This document shows, piece by piece, positions 32,900-42,170 of a DNA stretch of 64,000 bases (positions are counted from its first letter, which is position 1; each line of letters opens with the position of its first letter). The notes beneath the pieces are model-generated. The model saw only the letters and a list, made by a program, of their open reading frames with translations. It was not told where the DNA came from and did not search any database. Origin of the DNA: Hahella sp. HNIBRBA332 (GTDB lineage Bacteria; Pseudomonadota; Gammaproteobacteria; Pseudomonadales; Oleiphilaceae); NCBI RefSeq assembly GCF_030719035.1, contig NZ_CP132203.1, forward strand, positions 1,488,001-1,552,000, read 5' to 3'. The position numbers were made by a program, and so were the translations under genes.

Positions 32900-34294
32900 A
32901 TGGCGGGTTTTTGGTCAGAATGGTCCAGCGGCAGACGAGTGGCGTTTGTATTGGCTACATTAATTGTGGTCGGCGCTGGAGTGGCCTTATACATGATGTT
33001 GACCTCACATAATTATCAAGTTCTATATAAGGATTTGGACACGGAGCAGGCGGCCAAACTGACCGAGAAACTGGATGAGCTGAAAATCCCCTATCAACTC
33101 GGCGCCCAGGGCTCTCAGGTATTGGTGTCTCAAGATGATTTGTATAACGCCAAGCTTAAATTGGCGTCTTCAGGTTATGCCTTAAATGGCGGGGTTGGCT
33201 TTGAGCTATTTGATGAAGCGGATTACGGTATGACGGAGTTCGCTCAGAAAATAAATTATCAACGCGCCCTGCAAGGTGAACTGGCCAGAACCATCATGTC
33301 ATTTGATGAGATCAAGTTCGCTCGCGTTCACTTGGTGTTACCAGAGTCTTCCTTATTCAAAAAGGACACTAAGCAGCCAAAAGCTTCCGTGACGATAGTG
33401 ATGGAAGAAGGCAAATATCTTTCGGTGGATCAGATCAATGGCATTCAGAATCTGGTCGCTGCGTCTGTAGAAGGGTTGAAACCTGAGACAGTGACATTGC
33501 TGAACCACAAAGGCGTGGCGCTGACCCAGATGGAAACGGGTGACCAAGCTGCCGTGTCCGCCCAATTGAAAGGCAAAAGTGCGATGGAAGCGTTTCTGCA
33601 GCACAAGGTCGGAGCGATACTTAATCAGATCTTTGATGAAGGAACGACTGCTGTCCGAGTTGACGTGGCGTTGAATCACAAGCGTGTGGAGAGAGTTCGT
33701 GAAACGCTGGTTCCATTTGGCGAAACCGACAAAGGCGCGGTGATTAAATCCAGTGTTAATCGTCAGTACGAAGTCCCTGAGCAGGAGGGTAGAAAGAAGC
33801 CTTCTTCTGTTGTCAGTTCTGATGTGAAAGAAGAAGAGTTCGCGTATGGCAAGCAGGTGGAAACATTATCTGATGCAGGTGGGGATGTAGAGCGCATCAC
33901 CGTCAGTGTGGTTATTCCCGCAAACGCCTCAGACGCACAGACTGAAGCCGTTAAATCCTTGATTGCATCAGCGATAGGGCTGGATTTTGAACGGGGCGAC
34001 CTAATCAATGTCGCAGCAATGGGCGTTGGCGGTCTGGAGCAGGTTCTTCAACCTGAGTCACCTGAAAAGGCTTCAATGGCGGTCGCTACTACTAAGCCAA
34101 ATTTAGAGCAGGCGCCATGGGAAAATTTGAAATACCTGCAACTAACTGTGGTGGCGTTGGTTGCCGTCGCCCTGTTTCTCCTTATTCTGTTGATGGCGTT
34201 TTCTGGACGCAGTAAGCCTAAGCTCAGCGCGGCAGAGAGAGAAGAGACTTTGGCGGAAATAAAAGCCTGGCTTAATTCGGTAGATCGTGTATGA
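32900..34294 (+). CDS. fliF: MS-ring protein FliF (short)
   Basis: 464 residues against a usual 550-580. N-terminal membrane helix (VAFVLATLIVVGAGVALYMM), ring-building domains with LYKDLDTEQAAKLTEKLDEL and the conserved QGELARTIMSFDEIKFARVH, then a second helix (VVALVAVALFLLILLMAF) and a short tail ending LAEIKAWLNSVDRV. The loss of length is mostly in the periplasmic linker. The tail, which normally binds FliG, is present but brief. It overlaps the next gene by 4 bases. Confidence 0.93.
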   Translation: MAGFWSEWSSGRRVAFVLATLIVVGAGVALYMMLTSHNYQVLYKDLDTEQAAKLTEKLDELKIPYQLGAQGSQVLVSQDDLYNAKLKLASSGYALNGGVGFELFDEADYGMTEFAQKINYQRALQGELARTIMSFDEIKFARVHLVLPESSLFKKDTKQPKASVTIVMEEGKYLSVDQINGIQNLVAASVEGLKPETVTLLNHKGVALTQMETGDQAAVSAQLKGKSAMEAFLQHKVGAILNQIFDEGTTAVRVDVALNHKRVERVRETLVPFGETDKGAVIKSSVNRQYEVPEQEGRKKPSSVVSSDVKEEEFAYGKQVETLSDAGGDVERITVSVVIPANASDAQTEAVKSLIASAIGLDFERGDLINVAAMGVGGLEQVLQPESPEKASMAVATTKPNLEQAPWENLKYLQLTVVALVAVALFLLILLMAFSGRSKPKLSAAEREETLAEIKAWLNSVDRV

Positions 34295-34767
34295 ACGCAG
34301 CTTCCCCCGAAAAGTTAATTGCTTTGCGCCTTATGGGGTTAGCCAGTTCCGACAGGAACTGGATACTGGCGCAACTCGGACCTGAGCAGAGGAAAAAAGC
34401 GCAAGCGGCGATTGAGCATCTTAAGCTGATGAAGCGCGCCCGACGCAAACTAGAATTTGACGATGTTTTCGCTGCGTTGTCGGAACAGGAAGAAAGCCAG
34501 GAGTTGTCAGGCGTAGAGGAAGCTATCAGCTCTGCGGAAGTTTCGACTTTCCTTAACTTGAGCCTACCTCTGCAGACTCTAGTCTATTGTGCGATGAACG
34601 AAATGCAAAGAGCGCATTTGGATAGCTTCCTGGATAAGAAAACCAAGCAGCACCTTCAGCAGAAATCAGTCTCTTCAGGCCACCAGTCCGAACGGGTAAG
34701 GAGAGAGCTGATACGCCAGTTGTCAGCTGATGCGCCCTTAGCGCCAGAGGTGGCGAGCCGTGGATAA
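34291..34767 (+). CDS. unknown protein in the fliG position
   Basis: 158 residues, helical and charged, no signal peptide. It sits exactly where fliG is expected, between fliF and fliH, but is less than half the length of FliG. The conserved FliG features (EHPQ-type loop, C-terminal charged torque helix) were not recognised. Segments such as WILAQLGPEQRKKAQAAIEH recall the short helical repeats of FliG, so it may be a strongly reduced FliG or an analogue linking the MS ring to the FliM/FliN-like ring. No confident family. It overlaps fliF by 4 and fliH by 8 bases. Confidence 0.7.
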   Translation: MNAASPEKLIALRLMGLASSDRNWILAQLGPEQRKKAQAAIEHLKLMKRARRKLEFDDVFAALSEQEESQELSGVEEAISSAEVSTFLNLSLPLQTLVYCAMNEMQRAHLDSFLDKKTKQHLQQKSVSSGHQSERVRRELIRQLSADAPLAPEVASRG

Positions 34768-35554
34768 AATTTTACGCTCTTCGCCTGTCGCTGGCTCACG
34801 CCGGCTTTCTTATCGCGCGGAAAACGCCAAGGCGTCTGATTCAGCTCCACAGAAGACGGCGTTTACGGAACAAGCTTTTGAAGCCAGCGTTTCTACATCG
34901 AACGAGGAGAGCATAGACGAAGCATTGGCGTCCGAGTCATCCAGGCAACTCGTTGCGATGCAGCGTAAGTTGGATGAAGTGTTACGAGAAAAAGAAGGTT
35001 TAGAGCGACGGCTTGCTGACTTTGAAAGTCAGTTAAAAGAAGCGACTCAAGAGACCTATGATGAGGCGAAAAAGAAGGGATATGAGGCCGGCGTCGAAGA
35101 AGGGCGTAAGCACAGTCAGAAGGAAATTGAAGAGGCTTTGGAGCAGTTTAGCGTATTACTGAAGAATATTGAGACGCAGGCGAATACAGCCTTTAATCAG
35201 CTTGAATCCATCTCTACTGATGTTGGCTTTGCGGTAGTTTGTAAAATACTAGGGGAAAAGCTGGTCTCACGAGAGGCTGTTTTGGCTTCTGTGAACGCCG
35301 TACTGGAAGCCATCCGCGATGCTGGCCACCTCAAAATATATCTGAGTCAGCGAGACTATGCGCTGTTAAGCCAAGTGGCGGATGGAGAGCTGGCGAGCGG
35401 CTCCGGCAAGGTAGAGCTTGCAATTGACTCAAGAATAAACATTGGCGGCTGTCGAGTAGAGGCCAACACGGGCTCTTGGGATGGTCGCTTAGAGTCGCAA
35501 TTGAGAATTTTGCGACAAAAACTGGAAGAGTTCTCCGATAGTGAGAAAAGTTAG
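34760..35554 (+). CDS. fliH: flagellar ATPase regulator FliH
   Basis: 264 residues from GTG 34760, inside the end of the previous gene. The disordered N-terminus is followed by a long coiled coil (residues about 65-125) with KKKGYEAGVEEGRKHSQKEI, the Gly-repeat region typical of FliH. The C-terminal domain resembles ATP synthase subunit delta-like FliH/SctL ends. It tethers FliI to the export gate. Confidence 0.82.
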   Translation: MDKILRSSPVAGSRRLSYRAENAKASDSAPQKTAFTEQAFEASVSTSNEESIDEALASESSRQLVAMQRKLDEVLREKEGLERRLADFESQLKEATQETYDEAKKKGYEAGVEEGRKHSQKEIEEALEQFSVLLKNIETQANTAFNQLESISTDVGFAVVCKILGEKLVSREAVLASVNAVLEAIRDAGHLKIYLSQRDYALLSQVADGELASGSGKVELAIDSRINIGGCRVEANTGSWDGRLESQLRILRQKLEEFSDSEKS

Positions 35555-35574
35555 ATTGTTGCTGTGGTGGCCTC

Positions 35575-36903
35575 TTGAAAGATAACGCTAACCCCATTTC
35601 TCGAATGATCGACGCCATCAAGGGATGCGAGACCGTTCGTCGTATTGGGCGAGTGGAGCAGTTTTATGGTTCGGTATTGGAGTGTGCTGGTCCGGATGCT
35701 TTTCTGGGCGAGGTCTGCGAGGTTTTTTCACCTGGTCAAATGACCTCAATAGCCGCAGAGGTCGTCGGCTTTCGTCATGGCAGGGTTCTATTAATGCCCT
35801 TGGGGCGCGTAACAGGCATACATGTGGGCAGTGAAGTCGTTGCGACAGGGCTGCCGGCCAGCGTTACGGTCAGTGACGGCATGTTAGGCAGAGTGGTGAA
35901 TGCTTTTGGCGCGCCTCTTGATGGCGGACCACTGTCTGGCGCAGGGAAGAGTTACCCACTATATAAAGAGCCGATTAATCCCATGGAGCGAGCGCCTTGT
36001 GATGAGCCGTTAAGGGTGGGGGTTAGGGTTATTGATGCTTTTTGTGCAATGGCCAAAGGCCAGAGAGTGGGGATATTCGCAGGTAGCGGCGTCGGTAAAA
36101 GCACCTTATTGGGAATGATCGCCAAGCAATGCGATGCGGAAGTAAATGTCATCGCTATGATTGGCGAACGAGGTAGAGAAGTCAGCGAATTTATTCAGGA
36201 TAATCTGGGCCCCAATGGTCTGAAGAAAAGCGTTGTTGTCGCGGCCACAGCGGACGAGCCTGCTCTGGTGCGCGTTCATGCTGCATTTGTCGCTACGGCT
36301 ATCGCGGAATATTTCAGAGATCAAGGCAAGCACGTCATGCTGTATATGGACTCCATTACCAGACTGGCCACGGCGCAACGTGAAATAGGACTCGCGATCG
36401 GCGAGCCGCCAACGTCAAGGGGTTATACGCCCTCGACGTTCTCTTTACTGCCAAGGCTGACGGAGCGTGCGGGAATATTCAAAAGCGGCGGCTCTATCTC
36501 GGCGTTATATACAGTTTTGGTTGAAGGCGATGACTTCAATGAACCTGTCTCAGATACGGTTCGTTCTATCTTGGATGGCCATATCATGCTCAAGCGGCGC
36601 CTGGCTCATCAGGGGATATTTCCCGCCATTGATATTCGCGAAAGCATGAGCCGTCTTTTCCAGCGAGTGACAGGCAAAGAGCAGCAAGCGGCTGTAAGAG
36701 AATTGATCCGGCTCGAAAGTCTATATCAGGAATCCAAGGAACTGATTGAGTTGGGAGCATATAAACAAGGCGGAGATCCTGACATCGATTTGGCTATTCG
36801 GGTACATAAGTCTCTCAACAAGTTTATCTCTCAGTCTGAAGGCGAAAGTGGAGTTAGTAGGGACATTGTCGCCGCGCTAAAACAAGTTTTATCTGGAAAG
36901 TAA
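35575..36903 (+). CDS. fliI: flagellar export ATPase FliI
   Basis: 442 residues, usual length, from TTG 35575. Walker A GSGVGKST near residue 170, MIGERGREVSEFIQDNLG, Walker B VMLYMDSITRLATAQREIGL, and TVLVEGDDFNEPVSDTVRSI are all present, so it should be an active F1-beta-like hexameric ATPase. Confidence 0.95.
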   Translation: MKDNANPISRMIDAIKGCETVRRIGRVEQFYGSVLECAGPDAFLGEVCEVFSPGQMTSIAAEVVGFRHGRVLLMPLGRVTGIHVGSEVVATGLPASVTVSDGMLGRVVNAFGAPLDGGPLSGAGKSYPLYKEPINPMERAPCDEPLRVGVRVIDAFCAMAKGQRVGIFAGSGVGKSTLLGMIAKQCDAEVNVIAMIGERGREVSEFIQDNLGPNGLKKSVVVAATADEPALVRVHAAFVATAIAEYFRDQGKHVMLYMDSITRLATAQREIGLAIGEPPTSRGYTPSTFSLLPRLTERAGIFKSGGSISALYTVLVEGDDFNEPVSDTVRSILDGHIMLKRRLAHQGIFPAIDIRESMSRLFQRVTGKEQQAAVRELIRLESLYQESKELIELGAYKQGGDPDIDLAIRVHKSLNKFISQSEGESGVSRDIVAALKQVLSGK

Positions 36904-36950
36904 TTGATTGGAGTTTTCCCATTAGGCTAAGGGAATAATCGAGTGCGTTT

Positions 36951-37424
36951 ATGAAAATGTCGAAGCGCGAGCGCGCAATCAGCATCGTAAATAACCAAAA
37001 CAAACTGGAACTTATTCAAGTGCGCCGGGACTTTATCGAAATTGACAGTGTTTTGACTGGGCTTTGCAAAACTAAGAAATCACTGCTTGAACAGATCGAT
37101 ATACAAGAGTCTGAGTTCAGAGCGATGCAACAACCGGGGGCGCAGTTGGATCTCCACAGACTGAGTGAAATAGGCGGTTGGTTAAATTCGGCGGCCCAGG
37201 ATGTGCAGACGCTTGATAGGAGCATTAACGAAGCGGAGTCCGATTTGCGGATACAACTCGAAAAGCTGGCGCAACTGGAGGCGGCTCAGGAAGTCATTAA
37301 ACAGAAGATGCTCGATGAACGTAGTTCGCAATGGGCTGAACTGGAGCAGCGGACTGAGCGAGATATATCCGAGCTGAACAACCCTAAAAACCTGCGATCC
37401 ACGGAGCTGTCATATGGAGCTTAA
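36951..37424 (+). CDS. fliJ: FliJ/SctO-like coiled-coil protein
   Basis: 157 residues, nearly all coiled coil. Position directly after fliI and the size match FliJ, the stalk that joins the FliI hexamer to FlhA. Sequence identity to FliJ is not obvious, as is usual for this family. Start ATG 36951 or ATG 36957; the ribosome site is weak. Confidence 0.65.
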   Translation: MKMSKRERAISIVNNQNKLELIQVRRDFIEIDSVLTGLCKTKKSLLEQIDIQESEFRAMQQPGAQLDLHRLSEIGGWLNSAAQDVQTLDRSINEAESDLRIQLEKLAQLEAAQEVIKQKMLDERSSQWAELEQRTERDISELNNPKNLRSTELSYGA

Positions 37425-38112
37425 TGCTGGAGTCGTCGACAAACTCATCGGTGATTGGCAAGACAAGTCCGGCGCTTCTGGACCAGGGATCAAAGCAAAA
37501 TGGTTGTCTACACTGGAAGCGGACATTGACTTGACGCCTGGCGATGATTCACCTGCAAAGCTGGCATTGGACGGGGATGCAAACATAACCCCAACGGCAA
37601 ATGAGTCAGCGTCGTCAACTTTAAGCTTGCTCCAGTCAGGTGTCGCGAATGAGGCGATTGTAAAAAGTTCTTTAGCGAGCAGTATTTCGGTTATCAATAA
37701 CGCACCTATTGCGCCGCCAACTGTCGACAAGGGCGCTAAAGTGATAAATGCCAAGAGTGCGGATACGCTGGTGGGTATGAGGCAACCGCCGAGCCTGGAT
37801 GAGCGACAGAGCGCTGGCAGGAGTAATCGTTTGGTGACGACGCGCTCCACGGAGTACGTCTCTCAATTGTTGGGAGAGCTTTATCCCGCCACCAATATTC
37901 ATATCACTAAAAACGGAGACAAGCTGGTGGTATGGATAAGGGATTACAAACAGCAGCACAAACAAGCGCTGTTGGACTTAAGCAAAGTGATTGTAGAGAC
38001 GCTTGGGTGCGATGAAGATCAACTCAGCTTTATGTTTAACGGTAAACCGCTTCATGAAGACAAGGACAGCTTGTCAGCAGTGACGGCTAGAAACACTTTT
38101 AATCAGGAATAG
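37414..38112 (+). CDS. protein in the fliK position, low-complexity N-terminus
   Basis: 232 residues. The first 140 are Ser/Ala/Asp-rich and probably disordered. The last 80 form a compact domain (QLLGELYPATNIHITKNGDK, LVVWIRDYKQQHKQALLDLS). FliK, the hook-length ruler, has a similar layout but a different C-terminal motif and is usually longer. It overlaps the fliJ-like gene by 11 bases and precedes flgD, where fliK often lies. A FliK-like role is an inference. Confidence 0.6.
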   Translation: MELNAGVVDKLIGDWQDKSGASGPGIKAKWLSTLEADIDLTPGDDSPAKLALDGDANITPTANESASSTLSLLQSGVANEAIVKSSLASSISVINNAPIAPPTVDKGAKVINAKSADTLVGMRQPPSLDERQSAGRSNRLVTTRSTEYVSQLLGELYPATNIHITKNGDKLVVWIRDYKQQHKQALLDLSKVIVETLGCDEDQLSFMFNGKPLHEDKDSLSAVTARNTFNQE

Positions 38113-38117
38113 GTTGT

Positions 38118-38528
38118 ATGGCGATAGATTCTATAGCGCGAGTGAGCGCCGAAGCTGGCGGATTAAAGCAGAACACGGTGGGAATCGAAGACTTCCTGCA
38201 AATATTCCTGACGCAGCTGACTTTCCAGGATCCATTGGAGCCAGTCGATAACAGAGAGTTTATTGCGCAGCTGGCTCAGTTTTCTTCGTTGGAGACCGCG
38301 ACCAGAACGAATGAGAACATCGAAGGCTTGCTGGATGTGCAATCTGTGGCTCAAACCGTCGGCCTGATAGGAAAAACGGTGCAAGTAAATGATGAGCAGG
38401 GATTTGCTGTCGGCAAAGTTTCAACCATTACCTTTAATAATGGAAAGCCTGAAATAACGATGGTCCAGGAAGATGGCACGCCTATTGTGGGAATCAGTCC
38501 TTCAAGAATTTCTCTGGTGCGCGAATAA
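38118..38528 (+). CDS. flgD: hook cap/assembly protein FlgD (short)
   Basis: 136 residues against a usual 220 or more. The N-terminal scaffold region is well conserved: DFLQIFLTQLTFQDPLEPVD, NREFIAQLAQFSSLETATRT. A single small C-terminal beta domain follows (VGLIGKTVQVNDEQ). The FLN/Ig-like part found in longer FlgD proteins is missing. Confidence 0.88.
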   Translation: MAIDSIARVSAEAGGLKQNTVGIEDFLQIFLTQLTFQDPLEPVDNREFIAQLAQFSSLETATRTNENIEGLLDVQSVAQTVGLIGKTVQVNDEQGFAVGKVSTITFNNGKPEITMVQEDGTPIVGISPSRISLVRE

Positions 38529-38540
38529 GGAGGTGCGTTT

Positions 38541-40523
38541 ATGAGCATGAGTTCAATATATTCCAGCTTGAGCGGGATGCTTGGCTTCTCGAAAGGGTTG
38601 GAAAACTCAAGCAACAATGTGTCAAACCTGAATACGCCAGGCTTCAAAGGGCGTGACGTGTTTTTTCAGGAGCTGAATCCCTACAGTGACGGCCAGGGCT
38701 CTCATTATGACGGCGTTAAGGTAAATGACGGCGGCGTGCGTTTCACTGCCGGCGACCTCACTACCACCGGCAATAATACTGACCTCGCCATTGATGGGGC
38801 GGGATTTTTTATTTTACGCGGGGACGGTGAAAACCTGTACACCAGAGCAGGCCAATTCCGTCTGGATAACGATGGTTATCTCGTTGACCAAAACTCCAAT
38901 CGCAGAGTCGCTGCTTTAGGTGGGGGAAATAAGCTATCGGACCTGAACATAAAAGCGAATATGTTTACCGAAGCGTCCGCTACGACTAAGGCCACAATAA
39001 AAGGCAATATTGACGCGGGTACTTCGGAAGGGGGAACGGTTAACTCAAGTTCAGATTCTCCGCTGACTATTGATGTGATTGATAATCAGGGCGTTAAGCG
39101 TACCGTTCGCGTTGCCTTCGTCAAGAAGTTTGGTTCGCAATGGGCGATGCAGCTGAAAGACCAGCAAGGTAATTTTGTCGCGCCTGAGACGATTGTCACT
39201 TTCAGCGCAGATGGCTCCATTCGTGCTGAAGACGCCAACCTGTCAATAAACTATCTGCCTTTTTCCGTATTGAGCGCGGAAAAAGCCAAGGAGGTTTTCA
39301 AACAAGATGGCGAGTACGCCTTTACTGATGGCGACTTCACTTCTGCTCCCGCGTTGGCCTTCAACCTGGACGATGAAGTTTTATTCATGGCCAGAAACAA
39401 TGAGGGAGGCGAGCCGGACTATATTCATGGCGGCGAGTTTTCTTTTGACGTTGATGGGAATTTGGTTGTCGCCGGTAGTGGTAAGAGAGTAGCCGGAGTT
39501 AACTCCGAGGGAGTCATTACGGACTTTAGCCTTAAAGATCTGAAAGAGAACCCTGCAAAGCCGACCGCTAAAGTGCAGGCGTTTGGTAACTTGAATCCCG
39601 AACTTGCTGATTTTGCGAACTTTCCGGCGGAAGGGGAGGACCCCATCTCCTTTGAAGTCATGCAAAGCAATGGAGAAAAGCTGCAGATCAACATGGAGTT
39701 TACTAAGCAAGCAGCGAACGTATGGAATGTAACGCTGAGAGATACTGAGGGCGAATTGGTGTCCGGCCCTTATTCGCTCAATTTTGACTCAAACGGAATT
39801 TTAGCGGCGGAAAGTAGAACTTTTTCTGCATCGATACCGGACAGTGACGATACGGCGCTTAGTGTGGAATTAAAGTTTTATGAATCGGATAGTAAAAGCC
39901 TGACTCAAAAAGTCGATGCGACAGACGGGGTGTCGCCCACTGCTGACGGAAAAGAAAAAGGCATGTTAGAGAAGGTGACCTTCGACGAAAAAGGCGTAGC
40001 GCACCTTGCCTATTCAAATGGCAATACTGCTGAAGGGCCGAGAATCGCATTGGTTGATAGGGGAACAGAGGCCACCGCCAATTTTGACTTGTCCTTAAGC
40101 GGCCTGACATCTCTAAGTGGCGTCAACTCAGTTGAAGTTTCTGATGTTGACGGCTTTGAGGCAGGTCGGGTGACGGAGTTTTCGTTTCAAGAAGACGGCG
40201 TCATCGCATTCAAATACTCCAATGGTCAAGAAAAAACTGGGCCCCAGGTGGCTATGGCCAACTTCATGAATGTTAATGCCCTGACTTCGGAAGGCGGCTC
40301 TTTATTCAGAGCTGGCGAAGACGCGGGTATGACTATCGGTGCAGCTAATTCTGGTGGATTTGGAAAAATAAAAGGCGAGAGCATCGAGCTTTCCAATGTA
40401 GAGCTTTCCAGAGAGTTCGCGGAAATTATCATCATCCAGCGGGGATACCAGGCCAGTTCTCAGGTCATGAACGTCTCTAATGAGATGATAGAGAATTTGT
40501 ACAACAGCGTAAGGGGACGGTAA
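38541..40523 (+). CDS. flgE: flagellar hook protein FlgE (long)
   Basis: 660 residues, longer than the usual 400. N-terminal SIYSSLSGMLGFSKGLENSS with NVSNLNTPGFKGRDV, TDLAIDGAGFFIL, and C-terminal FAEIIIIQRGYQASSQVMNV are classic. The extra length lies in the surface domain and includes two related segments, LEKVTFDEKGVAHLAYSNGN and VTEFSFQEDGVIAFKYSNGQ, suggesting internal duplication. A very strong ribosome site (AAGGAGGTG) precedes ATG 38541, in keeping with a protein made in many copies. Confidence 0.92.
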   Translation: MSMSSIYSSLSGMLGFSKGLENSSNNVSNLNTPGFKGRDVFFQELNPYSDGQGSHYDGVKVNDGGVRFTAGDLTTTGNNTDLAIDGAGFFILRGDGENLYTRAGQFRLDNDGYLVDQNSNRRVAALGGGNKLSDLNIKANMFTEASATTKATIKGNIDAGTSEGGTVNSSSDSPLTIDVIDNQGVKRTVRVAFVKKFGSQWAMQLKDQQGNFVAPETIVTFSADGSIRAEDANLSINYLPFSVLSAEKAKEVFKQDGEYAFTDGDFTSAPALAFNLDDEVLFMARNNEGGEPDYIHGGEFSFDVDGNLVVAGSGKRVAGVNSEGVITDFSLKDLKENPAKPTAKVQAFGNLNPELADFANFPAEGEDPISFEVMQSNGEKLQINMEFTKQAANVWNVTLRDTEGELVSGPYSLNFDSNGILAAESRTFSASIPDSDDTALSVELKFYESDSKSLTQKVDATDGVSPTADGKEKGMLEKVTFDEKGVAHLAYSNGNTAEGPRIALVDRGTEATANFDLSLSGLTSLSGVNSVEVSDVDGFEAGRVTEFSFQEDGVIAFKYSNGQEKTGPQVAMANFMNVNALTSEGGSLFRAGEDAGMTIGAANSGGFGKIKGESIELSNVELSREFAEIIIIQRGYQASSQVMNVSNEMIENLYNSVRGR

Positions 40524-41284
40524 TGCCGGTCAGGCCTTATAGCCTTTGGGGCGCTTCGTTATTAAAGCGTATTGAAGCGGAGGCGTCTGCATGCGCCGCA
40601 GCCTGGTATGGAGAATGGGTGGGAGAGGACGCTGCTGTCAGCGTAAGTCTGGCGCAGAGTCAGGATATCGACAGTCAGTTGCTGCAGCGGGTTGCATCAG
40701 CCGACGCTCAGGCATCAAGCGCGCCGGGCGTCTTCGTGTTGCGAGCCGACCATAGCGAGTGGTCTTCTCTACTGCTGAAAGAAAAACTGGCCGACGAGGA
40801 TGTCAGTCATAAGTTGGTTTCCAGGCTGATCAAGCAAGCAGTGAGTGAGTTAATGGAGCCATGGGGGCTAGCTCCACAGGGGGAGGCAGAACAACCATCA
40901 GAGTATGCCAGAGAGCATGCGTCAGGCTGGCTTCAAGTCACTATGACTTGGCCCACCGCAAGCGTTGTTCTTCTGTGGTCTCCACAGGTCATTGAAAAAC
41001 ACTTCTCTGCTGATGTGAGTAAGAGTCATCTCGCCTTAAAGGCCCCTGAGCCGTTGTTGAGTTCTTGTGGGGCGCTGGCGGCAAAGCTGTCTGTCCGTTT
41101 GAGTTCGGTGGAACTGACCGTGCAAGAAGTGACCAGTCTGCAGGTGGGCGATGTTATTAAACTGGACCATAAACTGACGGATCCTGCGTTGGTGTTTACT
41201 CAAGATAACGCTTTGCGCTTTAAAGCCAGTCTGGGCGAAAGTGAAGGTTTTAAGTCAGTTAAGCTATTGAATATTAAAGGTTGA
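40523..41284 (+). CDS. short FliM-like C-ring protein
   Basis: 253 residues, against about 330 for FliM. The C-terminal 70 residues look like a SpoA domain (LSSVELTVQEVTSLQVGDVI, KLDHKLTDPALVF). The middle part could be a reduced CheC-like domain. The N-terminal CheY-binding motif of FliM (LSQxEIDALL) is absent; the protein begins MPVRPYSLWGASLLKRIEAE. It resembles SctQ proteins of non-flagellar type III systems in layout. The start overlaps the flgE stop (TAATG), and fliN follows. Confidence 0.75.
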   Translation: MPVRPYSLWGASLLKRIEAEASACAAAWYGEWVGEDAAVSVSLAQSQDIDSQLLQRVASADAQASSAPGVFVLRADHSEWSSLLLKEKLADEDVSHKLVSRLIKQAVSELMEPWGLAPQGEAEQPSEYAREHASGWLQVTMTWPTASVVLLWSPQVIEKHFSADVSKSHLALKAPEPLLSSCGALAAKLSVRLSSVELTVQEVTSLQVGDVIKLDHKLTDPALVFTQDNALRFKASLGESEGFKSVKLLNIKG

Positions 41285-41289
41285 TATCG

Positions 41290-41625
41290 ATGTCTCAAGA
41301 GAAAGACGTGAAAGAAACGAATACTGACGCGCTTGTGGAAGAGGTAATACTGGAACCGATGAAGTCAAGCGAGACGGGCGCGAAGCTTAGAAGCGATCCG
41401 CTGGATTTGGTGAAAAACGTTAAAGTGACGCTGGATGTATATCTCGGTGACGCCAATCTGACCGTTGCTGAACTGACGGCGCTGACAAATGAATCTGTTG
41501 TAAAAATGAACAAGCAACTGAATGATCCAATCGAGCTGTTGCTGGACGGCAAGGTCGTCGCGCGTGGGAAACTGGTGGCGGTGGATGATGTATTCGGTAT
41601 TCAAATCACTGAGACCAGTCGTTAA
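41290..41625 (+). CDS. fliN: C-ring protein FliN
   Basis: 111 residues from ATG 41290. Acidic N-terminal tail, then a complete SpoA domain: VKVTLDVYLGDANLTVAELT, then LNDPIELLLDGKVVARGKLV and VFGIQITE. Forms the base of the C ring or export platform with the FliM-like protein. The frame opens at TTG 41281, but ATG is better placed after AAGG. Confidence 0.88.
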   Translation: MSQEKDVKETNTDALVEEVILEPMKSSETGAKLRSDPLDLVKNVKVTLDVYLGDANLTVAELTALTNESVVKMNKQLNDPIELLLDGKVVARGKLVAVDDVFGIQITETSR

Positions 41626-41627
41626 AA

Positions 41628-42170
41628 ATGAGACGGTTGATTCCTGCCTATTATCTTTCTGTGGCGGCGTTGATATCTACTGTGGCTATAGGGGCGACAA
41701 GCGGAGAGGCTGAGAGTCCGCGCGTCGCGCCGTCCTTAACTCAGGTGGAAACAGAGTCTGCAGTAGCAGGCGAAAAGCCAACTCCCAATACAGAATCGTC
41801 TCGGGTAGCACAAGACAATCAAGGAGGAATTGAAGCGATTCCTCTCAATGAATTGCCGTTCAAAGACAAAGGCGGTCAACCTACCCATGAGTTTAGCGGC
41901 GTATATACGCTACTGCTTTTTATTCTTGTTTTACTCGCCCTGGTGCTATGGGGTGTGCGTCGTTTTCTTGCAAAAAAAGGCGCGATCCCTCTTCAGGCTG
42001 GGCAGATACGGTATATCGAAACCAAACGTTTAAATGCTAAAACTCAGGCCTACTTGGTGGAAGTTGAAGGACGAAAAGTGCTGATTGTTGATAACGGACA
42101 AAGCGTCGCAATGCAGACATTGAGCTTGCCTGCAACGAGTGAAGAAAATAGTGAGCAAGGTAGTGATTAG
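41628..42170 (+). CDS. fliO: FliO-like export protein
   Basis: 180 residues. N-terminal hydrophobic segment, a Pro/Thr/Ser/Glu-rich stretch, then a membrane helix (YTLLLFILVLLALVLWGVRR) and a C-terminal part with RYIETKRLNAKTQAYLVEVE typical of FliO. It assists FliP ring assembly. Directly upstream of fliP. Confidence 0.82.
   Translation: MRRLIPAYYLSVAALISTVAIGATSGEAESPRVAPSLTQVETESAVAGEKPTPNTESSRVAQDNQGGIEAIPLNELPFKDKGGQPTHEFSGVYTLLLFILVLLALVLWGVRRFLAKKGAIPLQAGQIRYIETKRLNAKTQAYLVEVEGRKVLIVDNGQSVAMQTLSLPATSEENSEQGSD

Noticed and set aside
34291..34767. Naming the gene fliG
   Set aside because: Less than half the usual length and no clear FliG motifs; position alone is not enough.
37414..38112. 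Confident FliK assignment
   Set aside because: Position fits, but the FliK C-terminal motif was not recognised and the protein is short, so no symbol was given.
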